64,000 nucleotides of DNA from Ignavibacteria bacterium (GCA_025612375.1 JAAXKN010000001.1:290669-354668), one strand, 5' to 3'. Counted from the stretch's first letter, positions 26,580 to 36,220 are shown. Numbers and translations: made by a program. Notes: generated from the sequence alone by a model not told the origin.

Positions 26580-27833
26580 TTATCTTCCCTGGGGTCTTAA
26601 GAACCAGAGTTCCCCAAGGCTCAAAGTAACATTTAATCTGAAAATATTCTCCTTCAGGAGGTTATTTTCCGCTGAGCCCCTCATTGAATACTGCAGGCCG
26701 AAGTCGAGCGTATTCTCATACTCAAGAGGCATTGAGACACCTCCGTAGACCGAGTACTGGTCGACGCCCTTGCCGTTTACCTGGTACTGCGTTTTCTCAT
26801 AGCTTAAGGCGCCTCTAAGAATTAGAGTTTCCCAGAAGCCGCGGGCACGCATGTCGGGATTCCTGTACTCAAGACCGGCACTGACCTTCTGGTCGTTCCT
26901 GAGGTTTTGAGAGGTTCTGCCGTTAAACTCATATTTACTCCACGGCTGATAGAAGTAGTCGAGGAGGACACTGTATGCGTTGTTGACCGTAAAATTGAGT
27001 CCCAGTCCAAGGCTCATCGGGATCTTGAGCGTGGATTTTTGTGAATTAAGGTTGCCCAGGCCGAGCGAGGTTGTAAGAGCCTGTCCGCTGTCGGCTTCAA
27101 ACTGGCCCCTGAAGCTGTATGCGGCTCCAAGCCTCAGGTTTGTTACAGACCCGAGATTAAGGAGTTTTGCAAAGTCGCTTGATATTACTCCGAAAGTGCC
27201 GCCGATTCCAGTAGATTTATAGGAAGTCTGGTATTCCGGGTTTGTAAAGTTAGGATCCTGAAAAGTAATTCTGGAAAAGTAGTTCAGGTTTCCTATATAA
27301 TAATCGAATGAGGCGCCCAGGCTCACGTCATAAGGAAGCGAATAGGAAGCTCCGATAAATGTTCTGGTAACAGAGCCGTTGCCTTCATAGGAAACGCTGT
27401 AAGGGTTCTGAACACCAGAGACATTCTGCATGACATTGTAGTTGACGTTTGAATAAGGCGTAATTCCGGCAACCATTGAAAGCCCCCAGTCCCTCTCAAG
27501 CGGCACACCAAACGTGAAGCCTGAGAATCTTGTAAGGGTTGAGTACCGGCTAAGGCTGTTATCCTTTGTATTCAGGTCCTGGAAATTAACTGCAATTTCA
27601 AAGCGTGTAAGGTTAAGCCTCGTCCAGCCCGCGGGGTTCAGTGTACCCAGGAAGTCCCTGTCATATACAGCAAATCCCAGTTCTCCCAGACCTAATCTGC
27701 GTGCCGAATAGGCGCGGTCGAGTTCACCGATACCGAGCCTTGAATAAACCGATCCTCCCTGCTTCTGTGCGAATACGAGGGAAGAAAGGAACAATAAAAT
27801 GATAAAAGGTTTTATAAATTTCATATATTTCAA
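26580..27833 (-). CDS. Outer-membrane beta-barrel protein, unknown function
   Basis: 417 residues with a signal peptide (FIILLFLSSLVFAQ, cleavage near residue 22) followed by alternating-residue strands and many aromatic residues, ending LNVTLSLGELWFLRPQGR. The opening SVYSRLGIGELDRAYSARRLGLGELGFA...LNPAGWTRL resembles barrels of the FadL/PorV-like group in Bacteroidota, but I cannot assign a substrate. The neighbouring lipoprotein gene ends 24 bases upstream, so the pair may act together at the outer membrane (inference). Confidence 0.7.
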   Translation of the reverse strand: MKYMKFIKPFIILLFLSSLVFAQKQGGSVYSRLGIGELDRAYSARRLGLGELGFAVYDRDFLGTLNPAGWTRLNLTRFEIAVNFQDLNTKDNSLSRYSTLTRFSGFTFGVPLERDWGLSMVAGITPYSNVNYNVMQNVSGVQNPYSVSYEGNGSVTRTFIGASYSLPYDVSLGASFDYYIGNLNYFSRITFQDPNFTNPEYQTSYKSTGIGGTFGVISSDFAKLLNLGSVTNLRLGAAYSFRGQFEADSGQALTTSLGLGNLNSQKSTLKIPMSLGLGLNFTVNNAYSVLLDYFYQPWSKYEFNGRTSQNLRNDQKVSAGLEYRNPDMRARGFWETLILRGALSYEKTQYQVNGKGVDQYSVYGGVSMPLEYENTLDFGLQYSMRGSAENNLLKENIFRLNVTLSLGELWFLRPQGR

Positions 27834-27857
27834 GCTTTTGGGTTCAGGAATATTTAA

Positions 27858-29033
27858 CTATTTACTTTTTGCCGTATAAAGGATTTTTAGTCTTGGCCTG
27901 TCGGCTGCATTGCCGCTCTTAAATGCGTAAAGGTCGCCTGTGGCGGTCTCATTGCCTAGCGAAATCATAAGTCCGTTATTTGCCTCCCCTTTGAGCCATC
28001 TTTGAAGATGTGATGCAATATTGCCGGAGAATACATTACCCGACTTATTAAGAACAGTAGTGCTTGTTGTATCGTATGCGTTAGTGCTGCTATTGGTTAC
28101 AAACTGCACTACAAGATAGTTCGATGCAGGACTACCCAGGACGCTATGCAGCGTGTCTACAGTCAGTTCCAGAATAGCGCTGTTAATAATTGCATCCTGG
28201 GGGATATTTGCCGTAGTGATCTGGAATTTGGAACTTACGGCAATGCCTCCCTGAACGACCAGGTCGGTTGAAGTTATCTGAGGCAGCGATCCTGCGATGG
28301 TATGCAGGTCGTTATTGTCATTGAATGTAACTGTATAGTCGCTCTGTCCATGCTTTGAAAAGACCACTGACATTGTCAGTAAGGGCCTTGTGAGGCTTAA
28401 AGCAATGGCCTGAAATCCTACAATTTTACCCGAAGAGGCGCTTGGGGCAAAATAAAGTCCGTAGTTATGGCTGTTTGTATAACTAGTATCCTTAAGCCAG
28501 GAGGTGACAGAATTTTTATCCAGGCTGAACGTATAAAGTGTGTCCGACGTATTCAGCTCAGAAGACTTAAGGTTAAAGGCATCGTAATTTAATTTTGAAA
28601 GGCTGTCCGCCGTAAAATTCTGACCCCAGCTGTTATTGATCTTATGGACCGAGAAGTCGAAGGGTGCAGTGCTGCTGCCTAATGTATAGACCTTAGACAT
28701 TTCAACTGTTGCAGATTTAATGGTAACTGTGCCGTCCAGGAGCCCAGAGCGGGTCGTATCGGGCAGAGATGTAAGTGCAAACTGCACCAGCATTGAAGCC
28801 TGAATGTTGCCGTACTTGCCTAAAAGGAGTCTGTCTGAGGCAGAAAGCTTTGCCTCGGTCTTGAAATAAGAAGCAGACTGTGTCTGAATTGAGCTGTCTG
28901 CATTAAGAGTTATGTAGTCGTTAGGGTCCAAGAGTCCCAGTCCTACAGTAGAGGGGTCATCGGCGCATGAAGAAAGAAGCATCGTGGTGCCGACAAGGAC
29001 CATCAGGTATATATACTTAAACTTTGAGTACAA
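27858..29033 (-). CDS. DUF4270-like lipoprotein
   Basis: 391 residues starting with a lipoprotein signal: hydrophobic LMVLVGTTMLLSSC with the lipobox Cys near residue 23, then ADDPSTVGLGLL. The rest is beta-rich with no catalytic motif. Bacteroidota commonly encode DUF4270 lipoproteins next to glycogen synthase, and this gene is separated from glgA only by gmhB, so both sequence and position support the label. The gene starts the base before the gmhB stop ends, with no spacer. Function unknown. Confidence 0.7.
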   Translation of the reverse strand: MYSKFKYIYLMVLVGTTMLLSSCADDPSTVGLGLLDPNDYITLNADSSIQTQSASYFKTEAKLSASDRLLLGKYGNIQASMLVQFALTSLPDTTRSGLLDGTVTIKSATVEMSKVYTLGSSTAPFDFSVHKINNSWGQNFTADSLSKLNYDAFNLKSSELNTSDTLYTFSLDKNSVTSWLKDTSYTNSHNYGLYFAPSASSGKIVGFQAIALSLTRPLLTMSVVFSKHGQSDYTVTFNDNNDLHTIAGSLPQITSTDLVVQGGIAVSSKFQITTANIPQDAIINSAILELTVDTLHSVLGSPASNYLVVQFVTNSSTNAYDTTSTTVLNKSGNVFSGNIASHLQRWLKGEANNGLMISLGNETATGDLYAFKSGNAADRPRLKILYTAKSK

Positions 29034-29609
29034 TCAATTTCCTCCGGAAAAATCTTTAATAATAAAATCCGACGCATCAATTAAATTTTCAGCAATAAAG
29101 TTGGGGAGCTTATCTTTTACAAGCAAGCCTGAAATTTGTTCCTCTTTCAGAGTATTTTTAAGCAGGACGGTTCTGACCCCCGCATTAATTCCGCACTCGA
29201 CATCCGAAATCATATCGCCGACGAAGTAAGACTTCCTGAGGTCTATCTCGAGGTCTTCGGCAGCCTTCAAGACCAGAAGCGGCGAAGGTTTTCTGCAGCG
29301 GCATTCCTCAGGGGTGTTAAAATCCGGGTGGTACGGGCAGTAATAGAATTTATCCACACAAACGCCCCTTTCTTTCAGCAGGTCATTGATTTTGAGGTTT
29401 ACCGCATCGACCTCTTTTGAAGAAAAAAATCCGCGCGCAATGCCTGACTGATTAGAGATAACGACAATTTTGAAGCCTTCATTTTTCAGCTTCAATAAAG
29501 CCTCGGCAACACCAGGATACAAAACAACCTTCTCAGGATCGCCGAGATATCCGGGATCCAGGTTTAAGGTTCCGTCCCGGTCAAAAAACACAGCAAAGTT
29601 AGCCATCAA
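29034..29609 (-). CDS. gmhB: D-glycero-D-manno-heptose bisphosphate phosphatase-like HAD
   Basis: 191 residues. HAD motif I is FFDRDGTLNLDPGYL, motif II VISNQSG, and motifs III/IV are KPSP and VGDMISDVECG. The zinc site is seen as CPYHPDFNTPEECRCRKP (Cys, His, Cys, Cys). This is the GmhB/HisB-N family; heptose phosphatase in LPS core synthesis is more likely than histidinol phosphatase because no his genes are near. It overlaps glgA by 4 bases. Confidence 0.85.
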   Translation of the reverse strand: MMANFAVFFDRDGTLNLDPGYLGDPEKVVLYPGVAEALLKLKNEGFKIVVISNQSGIARGFFSSKEVDAVNLKINDLLKERGVCVDKFYYCPYHPDFNTPEECRCRKPSPLLVLKAAEDLEIDLRKSYFVGDMISDVECGINAGVRTVLLKNTLKEEQISGLLVKDKLPNFIAENLIDASDFIIKDFSGGN

Positions 29610-31102
29610 TCATTATTCAAAATTTTCTTATATAAATCCACGTATTTCTTAGCCGAAGCTGTCCAGGAGAAGTCGCACTTCATGCCGCTTTTTGCAATCT
29701 TTGTCCAGGCTTTCTTATCGCCAAAGATCTTAACTGCTCTTTTAATTTCTTTCAGAAGGTCCTGAGGGTCGTATTTTTTGAATACGAATCCGTTGCCGGT
29801 TTCTTCTTTTTCATTATATTTTTCCACTGTGTCGGCAAGTCCCCCTGTTTCCCTTACAACCGGGACAGTGCCGTACATGAGGCTGTACATCTGATTAAGT
29901 CCGCAGGGTTCATAACGTGAAGGCATAAGGAACATATCGCTTCCTGCTTCAATTAGGTGTGCCAGTTCATCATCAAAGCCCAGGTAGCAGGAGAATTTCT
30001 GCGGGTATTTAGAGTGAATATTCTCGAACAAGGTATGATATTTCCTGTCTCCGGTGCCAAGGAGGACCACCTGGAGATTCATTTTCATCAGGTCCTCAAT
30101 TATTGCAGCAATTAGGTCAAAACCCTTGGCGTCAACAAGTCTTGAGATGCATCCGATAACGGGCACGTTCTCGTCGTATGGAAGTTCAAATTTTTCTGTG
30201 AGAGCCTTTTTATTTTCAGCCTTTTCATCAAGGGTTTTGGCAGAATATTTTTTCGGGATCAGGCTGTCTGTCTCGGGGTTCCATACCTTGTCGTCAATTC
30301 CGTTAATAATTCCGTATAAGTCTTTTTTACGCTTGGTAAGGACGCTTTTTAAGCCGGCGCTCAGCTCTTCATCTTTAGTTATCTCCTCTGCATAGCGTTC
30401 GCTTACCGTAGTAATTGCGTCTGAGAACATGAGGCCGCTTTTCATAAAATTAAGCCTGCCGTAGATCTCAATCCCCTTCTCTGAATTAAGTTCTTCGGGC
30501 AGCCCCGTCTTGGAAAATTCACTTTTAGGGAAAAATCCCTGGTATGCAAGGTTATGAACCGTAAAGATGCTTTTAACTGCAGACAGTGAGTCATCGTTTT
30601 TATAAAGCGTTTTCAGGTATGCCGGAATAAGTCCCGTCTGCCAGTCGTTGCCGTGAATTATGTCAGGTATCCAGCCCAGTTTATTTATCAGTTCAAAGAT
30701 ACTGCGGGCAAGGAGGATAAAGCGTTCATCATTATCGGGATAGTCGGTACCTGTATTAGGATCGACGTACAAGCCCTGGCGGCTGCCAAAATATTCATAA
30801 TTATCGAGGAAATAGATCTGGACGCGGGCTTTCTGCCCCACCAGGAATGATGATCTGAGAGAAAAGACGACATCTTTTTCCCCGATCTTAAGCGTCAGAT
30901 CCTTGAGCCGGACTACTTCATGAATCTTAAATCTTCTTTCGTCAATGGCGCCATACTTCGGAACGACAATCCTGACCTCGTGTCCAAGCTCAGTCAATGT
31001 CTGGGGTAAAGCTGCTGAAACGTCAGCCAGTCCACCGGTTTTAACAAAAGGAACGACTTCAGAAGTAACAAAAAGAATTTTCAGCTTTTTTGATGGCGGC
31101 AT
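29606..31102 (-). CDS. glgA: Glycogen (starch) synthase
   Basis: GT5 glycosyltransferase that extends alpha-1,4-glucan from ADP-glucose. It has 498 residues. The N-terminal glucose-nucleotide site is KTGGLADVSAALPQTL, with HGNDWQTGLIPAYLK in the N-lobe and the C-lobe motif MPSRYEPCGLNQMYSLMYG carrying the catalytic Glu and then RETGGLADTV. It is the first gene of the minus-strand operon and divergent from hutI. Confidence 0.95.
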   Translation of the reverse strand: MPPSKKLKILFVTSEVVPFVKTGGLADVSAALPQTLTELGHEVRIVVPKYGAIDERRFKIHEVVRLKDLTLKIGEKDVVFSLRSSFLVGQKARVQIYFLDNYEYFGSRQGLYVDPNTGTDYPDNDERFILLARSIFELINKLGWIPDIIHGNDWQTGLIPAYLKTLYKNDDSLSAVKSIFTVHNLAYQGFFPKSEFSKTGLPEELNSEKGIEIYGRLNFMKSGLMFSDAITTVSERYAEEITKDEELSAGLKSVLTKRKKDLYGIINGIDDKVWNPETDSLIPKKYSAKTLDEKAENKKALTEKFELPYDENVPVIGCISRLVDAKGFDLIAAIIEDLMKMNLQVVLLGTGDRKYHTLFENIHSKYPQKFSCYLGFDDELAHLIEAGSDMFLMPSRYEPCGLNQMYSLMYGTVPVVRETGGLADTVEKYNEKEETGNGFVFKKYDPQDLLKEIKRAVKIFGDKKAWTKIAKSGMKCDFSWTASAKKYVDLYKKILNND

Positions 31103-31305
31103 TTTCCAAGTCCTTTTATTTTTAATAGTGCAATTTACAAAAATATCGGGTTTTAGCCAAAATATTCCTTTTTTTTACTTAAAATGGGCTTTTTGCTTTT
31201 TGCTTCATCAGGGGTATAACAAATAAGCACTTAATTATTTATATTTATCAACCCTGTTGAAATTGTTTTATCATATTTTCACATTATTCCCGGGGATTAT
31301 TATTT

Positions 31306-32553
31306 ATGCTTGAATTGCTTTATTCTCCTTCGGTAATCGTAACGGCTGCAGCCAATGGGAAGAACTTTAAGCGCGGTGGCGAGATGCGCGAAGTTCAGGC
31401 TCTTGAAGGGCACTCGGTTGTAATTGAGGATGAGATAATTAAAGACATCCTCCCTGACGCCGCGGCTAAAAAGGGTAAATACGATAAGATAATTGATCTT
31501 AAAGGAAAAACATTGCTCCCGGGCCTGATCGACTGCCACACTCACCTTGTCTTTGCGGGTTCAAGAGCAGATGAATTCAGGCAGAAGATCTCTGGAGCGA
31601 CTTATGAAGAAATTGCATCTAAAGGCGGGGGAATAAAAAAAACGGTCGGGGCCGTAAGAAAAACCAGTCCTGAAGACCTGGTTAAAATTGCCCGGCCCAG
31701 GATAGAATACGCCATCTCGCAGGGAATTACAACGCTTGAAATTAAAAGCGGTTACGGCCTCAGCCTGGAAGACGAGATAAAACTTCTGAGGGTAATAAAC
31801 CATCTCAAGGCGTTCTATGAAATTGACATCATTCCAACATTTCTTGGCGCCCATACATTCCCCGGGGAATACGAGCATGACAGAGAAGGCTATGTAAGAC
31901 TTATTAATGATAAAATGCTCCCCCTTGCGGCAAAAGAAGGCTTGGCAGTGTTCTGCGACGCATTCCTGGAGGCTACGGCATTTAATAAGGAAGAGGTCGC
32001 TAAGATTTTCTCAAAAGCCAGGGATCTGGGCTTTAAGATAAAGCTGCATTCAGAGCAGTTTAACGCCATGGGGGGTATAGACGTTGCCTTAAGCTACGGA
32101 GCCACCAGCCTTGACCACCTGGAGATGATTACAGATGAAGGGATCAGTAAAATTGCCGCAACCGAAACCGTTTGCGTGCTTCTTCCCGGGGTATCCTTTT
32201 TTCTTAATTACGGCTTTGCGCCTGCACGCAAACTGATTGAAAAGGGCGCAATTGTTGCGCTTTCAACGGATTATAACCCGGGATCATCAAACATTGCAAA
32301 TTTGAACCTTGTAATGAGCCTTGCTGCAATAAAGATGAAAATGACAGTTGAAGAGGTGATTTCGGCAGTTACCATAAATGCCGCAAAAGCACTTGACTTA
32401 AGCCATAAGACCGGAAGCATTGAAATTGGGAAAAAAGCCGACCTGGCGGTTTTTGACACCGGGGAATATTCAGACATAGTCTATCAGGTCGGGAAAAATC
32501 TCAACTGCATGACAATAAAAAACGGGCGCGTAATTTATACAGGAAAAATATAA
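31306..32553 (+). CDS. hutI: Imidazolonepropionase
   Basis: Amidohydrolase that opens 4-imidazolone-5-propionate to N-formimidoyl-L-glutamate in histidine breakdown. It has 415 residues. Metal-site motif LIDCHTHLVFAGSRADEF, lysine/histidine block GAHTFPGEY, KLHSEQFNAMGG and the final Asp in ALSTDYNPGSSN all fit. It heads a three-step run hutI-ftcD-fchA that ends in folate. hutH and hutU are not in the window. A purine-rich GGGGA precedes the ATG by 8 bases. Confidence 0.95.
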   Translation: MLELLYSPSVIVTAAANGKNFKRGGEMREVQALEGHSVVIEDEIIKDILPDAAAKKGKYDKIIDLKGKTLLPGLIDCHTHLVFAGSRADEFRQKISGATYEEIASKGGGIKKTVGAVRKTSPEDLVKIARPRIEYAISQGITTLEIKSGYGLSLEDEIKLLRVINHLKAFYEIDIIPTFLGAHTFPGEYEHDREGYVRLINDKMLPLAAKEGLAVFCDAFLEATAFNKEEVAKIFSKARDLGFKIKLHSEQFNAMGGIDVALSYGATSLDHLEMITDEGISKIAATETVCVLLPGVSFFLNYGFAPARKLIEKGAIVALSTDYNPGSSNIANLNLVMSLAAIKMKMTVEEVISAVTINAAKALDLSHKTGSIEIGKKADLAVFDTGEYSDIVYQVGKNLNCMTIKNGRVIYTGKI

Positions 32554-32572
32554 ATCTTCAAAAAGGCAGATT

Positions 32573-33589
32573 ATGAAAATTATCGAATGCGTACCTAACT
32601 TCAGTGAAGGCAGAAATGAGGCTGTCTTTGAGGCCATTTCAGGCGCAGTCTCAAAAGTAGAAGACGTAAAGCTCTTGAGCCTTGAGCCCGACAGGGATTA
32701 TAACCGTGTAGTTGTAACGCTGGCAGGAAGTGAAAAAGGGATTCTTGAGGGCACAATAGAGGCCTGTAAGGCAGCAGCCCAGGGGATCGACATGAGGAAT
32801 CATAAAGGAGAGCACCCGCGCCTGGGGGCAATAGACGTAGTACCTTTTGTTCCTGTTAAAAATACTTCAATGGAAGAGTGCGTAAAGATCTCGGAGGAGT
32901 TCGGAAAGAGGATCTCCGAAGAGCTAAATCTCCCGGTCTACTTATATGAAGAAGCCAGCCGCACGCCGCAGAGGAAACTCCTTTCTAACATACGCAAGGG
33001 TGAATACGAAGGCCTGGAAGAAAAACTTAAGGACCCTTCATGGGCGCCTGACTTCGGCAAAGCGGAATTTAATGCAAAGCTTGGGGCACTTGTAACGGGA
33101 GCCAGGTTCTTCCTTATAGCCTACAACGTCAACATTAAATCCCCCGACATAAAGTATTCAAAAGAGATTGCTGAGATCCTGAGAGAAACCGGGAGGCCGC
33201 AAAGAGATGAAAACGGCAGCGTTGTAAAAGTGGACGGGCAGACAGTTAAAATACCGGGACGCCTTAAGACCGTTCAGGGGATGGGGGTTTTCCTGGAGAA
33301 ATACAACATAACACAGGTATCCATGAATCTCAAGAACTATACGGTTGTTCCGATACACCTGGCATTTGAAGAGGTAAAGAAAGAAGCCAGAAGACTCGGC
33401 GTGGAGGTGGAAGGAAGTGAAATTGTGGGCCTTGTACCGCTTGAGGCTCTCCTTATGGCCGGCAGGTTCTACAGTGAGAACAAAGAGACCAATGAAACAA
33501 AACTGGTGGAAATTGCCGTTGAGCGCCTGGGCCTAAGCAGCCTGAACCCTTTTATACCGGAACAGAAAATAATCGATTACATGATCTGA
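32573..33589 (+). CDS. ftcD: Glutamate formimidoyltransferase
   Basis: Moves the formimidoyl group from formimidoyl-glutamate to tetrahydrofolate. It has 338 residues covering the two transferase subdomains, without the fused cyclodeaminase found in animals. Signature segments are IECVPNFSEGRNEAVFEAI at the start, HPRLGAIDVVPFVP and GKAEFNAKLGALVTGAR. It lies 19 bases after hutI and 28 bases before the cyclodeaminase gene. Confidence 0.95.
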   Translation: MKIIECVPNFSEGRNEAVFEAISGAVSKVEDVKLLSLEPDRDYNRVVVTLAGSEKGILEGTIEACKAAAQGIDMRNHKGEHPRLGAIDVVPFVPVKNTSMEECVKISEEFGKRISEELNLPVYLYEEASRTPQRKLLSNIRKGEYEGLEEKLKDPSWAPDFGKAEFNAKLGALVTGARFFLIAYNVNIKSPDIKYSKEIAEILRETGRPQRDENGSVVKVDGQTVKIPGRLKTVQGMGVFLEKYNITQVSMNLKNYTVVPIHLAFEEVKKEARRLGVEVEGSEIVGLVPLEALLMAGRFYSENKETNETKLVEIAVERLGLSSLNPFIPEQKIIDYMI

Positions 33590-33617
33590 AAAATCAAACA
33601 ATTTACAGGAATAAAAA

Positions 33618-34244
33618 ATGGACACCTCAAAGACATTAAAACAGTACCTGGATGAACTTTCCTCAAACTCCCCTACCCCGGGAGGAGGCAACGTTTCGGC
33701 TTTCTGCGGCAGCCTGGCCTCGGGCCTTGGAGAGATGGTCTGCAATCTTACAATCGGGAAAAAGAAATATGCCGATTTTGAGCCCGAGATGACCGTGGCA
33801 AAAAAAAGCCTGGAGGAGTTAAAGGAAAAGTTCATACTTCTGGCAAACAGGGACAATGAGGCTTTTGACAGGGTTATGGATGCATTCAAGCTGCCCAAGG
33901 AGACCGAGGACGAAAAATCCGCACGGCTTGAGAAAATTGACGAGGCAACCTTCCAGGCAGCAGAAGTTCCCTCTGAAGTAATAAGGACGTGCAACGAGGT
34001 TATTCCCTTAATTCAGACTGTAGTTGAAAAAGGCAACCAGAACTCGCTTTCTGATGCCGGTGTGGCCGCCCTGCTTTTATCGGCAGCATCCCAGGGCGCA
34101 TTCTTAAACGTTTTAATTAACTGCAGTTCTCTTAAAAATCAGACGATTGCCGGAGAACTCTTAAAAAGCGCTGAAATACTGTGCAATGATGTAAAGGCAC
34201 AGAGCGCTTCAATCGTGGACAAAATCATTCAAAGGTTAAAATAA
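33618..34244 (+). CDS. fchA: Formimidoyltetrahydrofolate cyclodeaminase
   Basis: Turns 5-formimidoyl-THF into 5,10-methenyl-THF with loss of ammonia. It has 208 mostly helical residues with the family motif SPTPGGGNVSAFCGSLASGL near residue 18 and GVAALLLSAASQGAFLN near the C-terminal third. It follows ftcD, completing the folate branch of histidine degradation. Its stop overlaps the next start by one base (TAATG). Confidence 0.92.
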   Translation: MDTSKTLKQYLDELSSNSPTPGGGNVSAFCGSLASGLGEMVCNLTIGKKKYADFEPEMTVAKKSLEELKEKFILLANRDNEAFDRVMDAFKLPKETEDEKSARLEKIDEATFQAAEVPSEVIRTCNEVIPLIQTVVEKGNQNSLSDAGVAALLLSAASQGAFLNVLINCSSLKNQTIAGELLKSAEILCNDVKAQSASIVDKIIQRLK

Positions 34245-35482
34245 TGAAAAAAATCTTTTTTTTGTTTTCAGTATTGCTGTTGTCAGTTAGTCTGAACGCT
34301 CAGACTTTTAAGGTAAAGACAGGTATTGACGTTCTTAAGGAGAAGAATTTCGACCTCCTGAAAGGTAAAAGAGTAGGCTTGATTACAAACCCCACAGGCG
34401 TCGACCAGCACCTTAAGTCGACTATAGACATACTCTTTGAAACCCCCGGAGTTAAGCTTGTTGCGCTCTACGGCCCCGAGCACGGCGTAAGAGGCGATTA
34501 TGCAGCCGGTGAGCACGTGGATTTCTATACCGATCCGGTTACAAAACTTCCCGTTTATTCTCTTTACGGAAAAACCAGGAAACCGACCCCCGAGATGCTG
34601 AAGGATATAGATGTACTGGTCTATGACATTCAGGATAACGGCTGCCGCTCATACACATATATTTCAACTATGGGTGTTGCCATGGAAGCCGCGGCAGAAA
34701 ACAACAAGGAGTTTGTTGTGCTCGACCGCCCTAACCCGTTAACGGGCCTTAAAGTGGAAGGAAACCTGGTTGAAGACGGTTTCATCTCTTTTGTAAGCCA
34801 GTTCAAGATCCCTTACGTTTACGGCCTGACCTGCGGAGAGCTCGCAAAGATGTTAAACAACGAAGGGATGCTTAAAGACGGGATTAAGTGCAAGCTTACG
34901 GTTGTTCCTATGAAGGGCTGGAAGCGCAGCATGTCTTTCAGTGAAACGGGACTCATCTGGGTGCCTGCAAGCCCGCACGTAGCTCATAAAGACTCGCCTG
35001 AATACTATGTTTCAACCGGAGTTATGGGTGAGCTCGGTACGGTCTCAGAAGGCGTTGGCTACACGATTCCTTTTGAAACCTTTGCCGCCGAATGGATTGA
35101 CGGGAAAAAACTTGCGGACAAGATGAATTCACTCGGAATTGAAGGTGTGCTCTTCAGGCCTATGACATTTAAGCCGTTCTACGGCGGCAATCAGGGCAAG
35201 GAGCTTCACGGCGTACAGATACATCTGCTCGATATGAAGAAAGTAAACCTTCTTTCTCTGCAGTTCCTTTTTATGCAGGTAAACAATGAATTATACCCGG
35301 ATAAGAACCCATTTACATTGGCCAAGCAGGACAGGATAGACTTTTTTGACAAGGTGGCAGGAACAGACAAGGTAAGAAAGATCTTCAGTGAAAAGATGCT
35401 CTATAGCGACGTAAAGCCGTTTCTTGATAAAGACGTCGAACAGTTCAGAAAGCTCTCAAAGAAATACTACCTCTACCGCTAG
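34244..35482 (+). CDS. DUF1343 / NamZ-like exo-beta-N-acetylmuramidase
   Basis: 412 residues with a signal peptide (FFLFSVLLLSVSLNAQ, cleavage near residue 20), so exported. Family blocks are GKRVGLITNPTGVDQ, ALYGPEHGVRGDYAAGEHVD, VYSLYGKTRKPTPEMLKDID and VYDIQDNGCRSYTYISTM. The family includes NamZ, which removes terminal N-acetylmuramic acid from peptidoglycan fragments; that activity is inferred here. It is the fourth gene of the hut run but has no evident link to histidine use. Confidence 0.88.
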   Translation: MKKIFFLFSVLLLSVSLNAQTFKVKTGIDVLKEKNFDLLKGKRVGLITNPTGVDQHLKSTIDILFETPGVKLVALYGPEHGVRGDYAAGEHVDFYTDPVTKLPVYSLYGKTRKPTPEMLKDIDVLVYDIQDNGCRSYTYISTMGVAMEAAAENNKEFVVLDRPNPLTGLKVEGNLVEDGFISFVSQFKIPYVYGLTCGELAKMLNNEGMLKDGIKCKLTVVPMKGWKRSMSFSETGLIWVPASPHVAHKDSPEYYVSTGVMGELGTVSEGVGYTIPFETFAAEWIDGKKLADKMNSLGIEGVLFRPMTFKPFYGGNQGKELHGVQIHLLDMKKVNLLSLQFLFMQVNNELYPDKNPFTLAKQDRIDFFDKVAGTDKVRKIFSEKMLYSDVKPFLDKDVEQFRKLSKKYYLYR

Positions 35483-35492
35483 AAAATTAAAA

Positions 35493-35523
35493 AAGGGATA
35501 CAGAAATTGTTTCTGTATCCCTT
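35493..35523. terminator. Long hairpin terminator between convergent genes
   Basis: A perfect 14-bp stem (35493-35506 with 35510-35523) and a 3-base loop. The A-run upstream gives a T-tract on the minus strand, so it mainly serves the minus-strand gene ending at 35556. It can also block transcription from the hut operon. Confidence 0.85.
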
Positions 35524-35555
35524 AATCAAAAATCCAACGCTAAAACAAAAACTTC

Positions 35556-36080
35556 TTACATCTGGATATTATCCTCTTCGGCCGGTGTCAGGTCGTAGAG
35601 TGAACTGATGCAGAGTTTTACCCTTTTTATCCAGTCGACGCCGTGCGCTGAGACAATTCTTCCAAAGTCCTGAATGTCGTGCTTTCTCAGCTTGAAATTC
35701 CAGTCGCCCGTCTTATCGTTCTGCAGGACCAGTATGTGCCTAAGTTCATGCTCAAGAAGTATTCTTCTTGTTTCCTTGTCGAGGGCCGTCCAGAGTTCCC
35801 CTGAAACTTCAATAACATAGTCAAGGTTCGAGAAAAATTTCAGCTCCTTGCCGGTTTTAACACATTTTGCAGCCGTGCTTTTGGATATGTTAGGTTCAAC
35901 CGTAACATACTCTATTTTAGCAGGATGCACGTCAATTTTCTCTTCGCTTATGATCTCCTGTGCCATGAACTTCATTTCTTCAGAAATGACAAATTCCCTT
36001 TTTACGGGGCCTTTCGGCTTCTTTTCCCTGTAATTGTCCAGAAAATCGACACTGCTTAATTCTTTAATATCCGCGCTCAC
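35556..36080 (-). CDS. Putative phage-type metallopeptidase domain protein
   Basis: 174 residues with no signal peptide. The helix LLEHELRHILVLQ carries an HExxH zinc motif. About 20 residues later comes FKLRKHDIQDFGRIVSAHG, a pattern I associate with the putative phage metallopeptidase family (PF18894-like). An N-terminal acidic/basic region (to about residue 45) looks disordered. No phage gene is near, so this is either a captured domain or a chromosomal branch. It has a strong terminator downstream. Substrate unknown. Confidence 0.6.
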   Translation of the reverse strand: MSADIKELSSVDFLDNYREKKPKGPVKREFVISEEMKFMAQEIISEEKIDVHPAKIEYVTVEPNISKSTAAKCVKTGKELKFFSNLDYVIEVSGELWTALDKETRRILLEHELRHILVLQNDKTGDWNFKLRKHDIQDFGRIVSAHGVDWIKRVKLCISSLYDLTPAEEDNIQM

Positions 36081-36110
36081 ATTATCTCCTATTGAAATTA
36101 TATTTTAACA

Positions 36111-36129
36111 GCTCCCCACTGGGGGGAGC
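36111..36129 (-). terminator. Possible terminator after the M16 gene pair
   Basis: GCTCCCC (36111-36117) pairs with GGGGAGC (36123-36129). It is 92 bases past the M16 stop, without a clean U-tract but preceded on the minus strand by a T-rich stretch (36171-36205). Confidence 0.35.
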
Positions 36130-36220
36130 ATACATTTCTTTTTACGCAGAAGCGAAGTTATTTATTTGGGCTGAAAAATCAAAAACAAAAAAAATAAAAA
36201 TTTCGCCGGGGGCTATTGAC

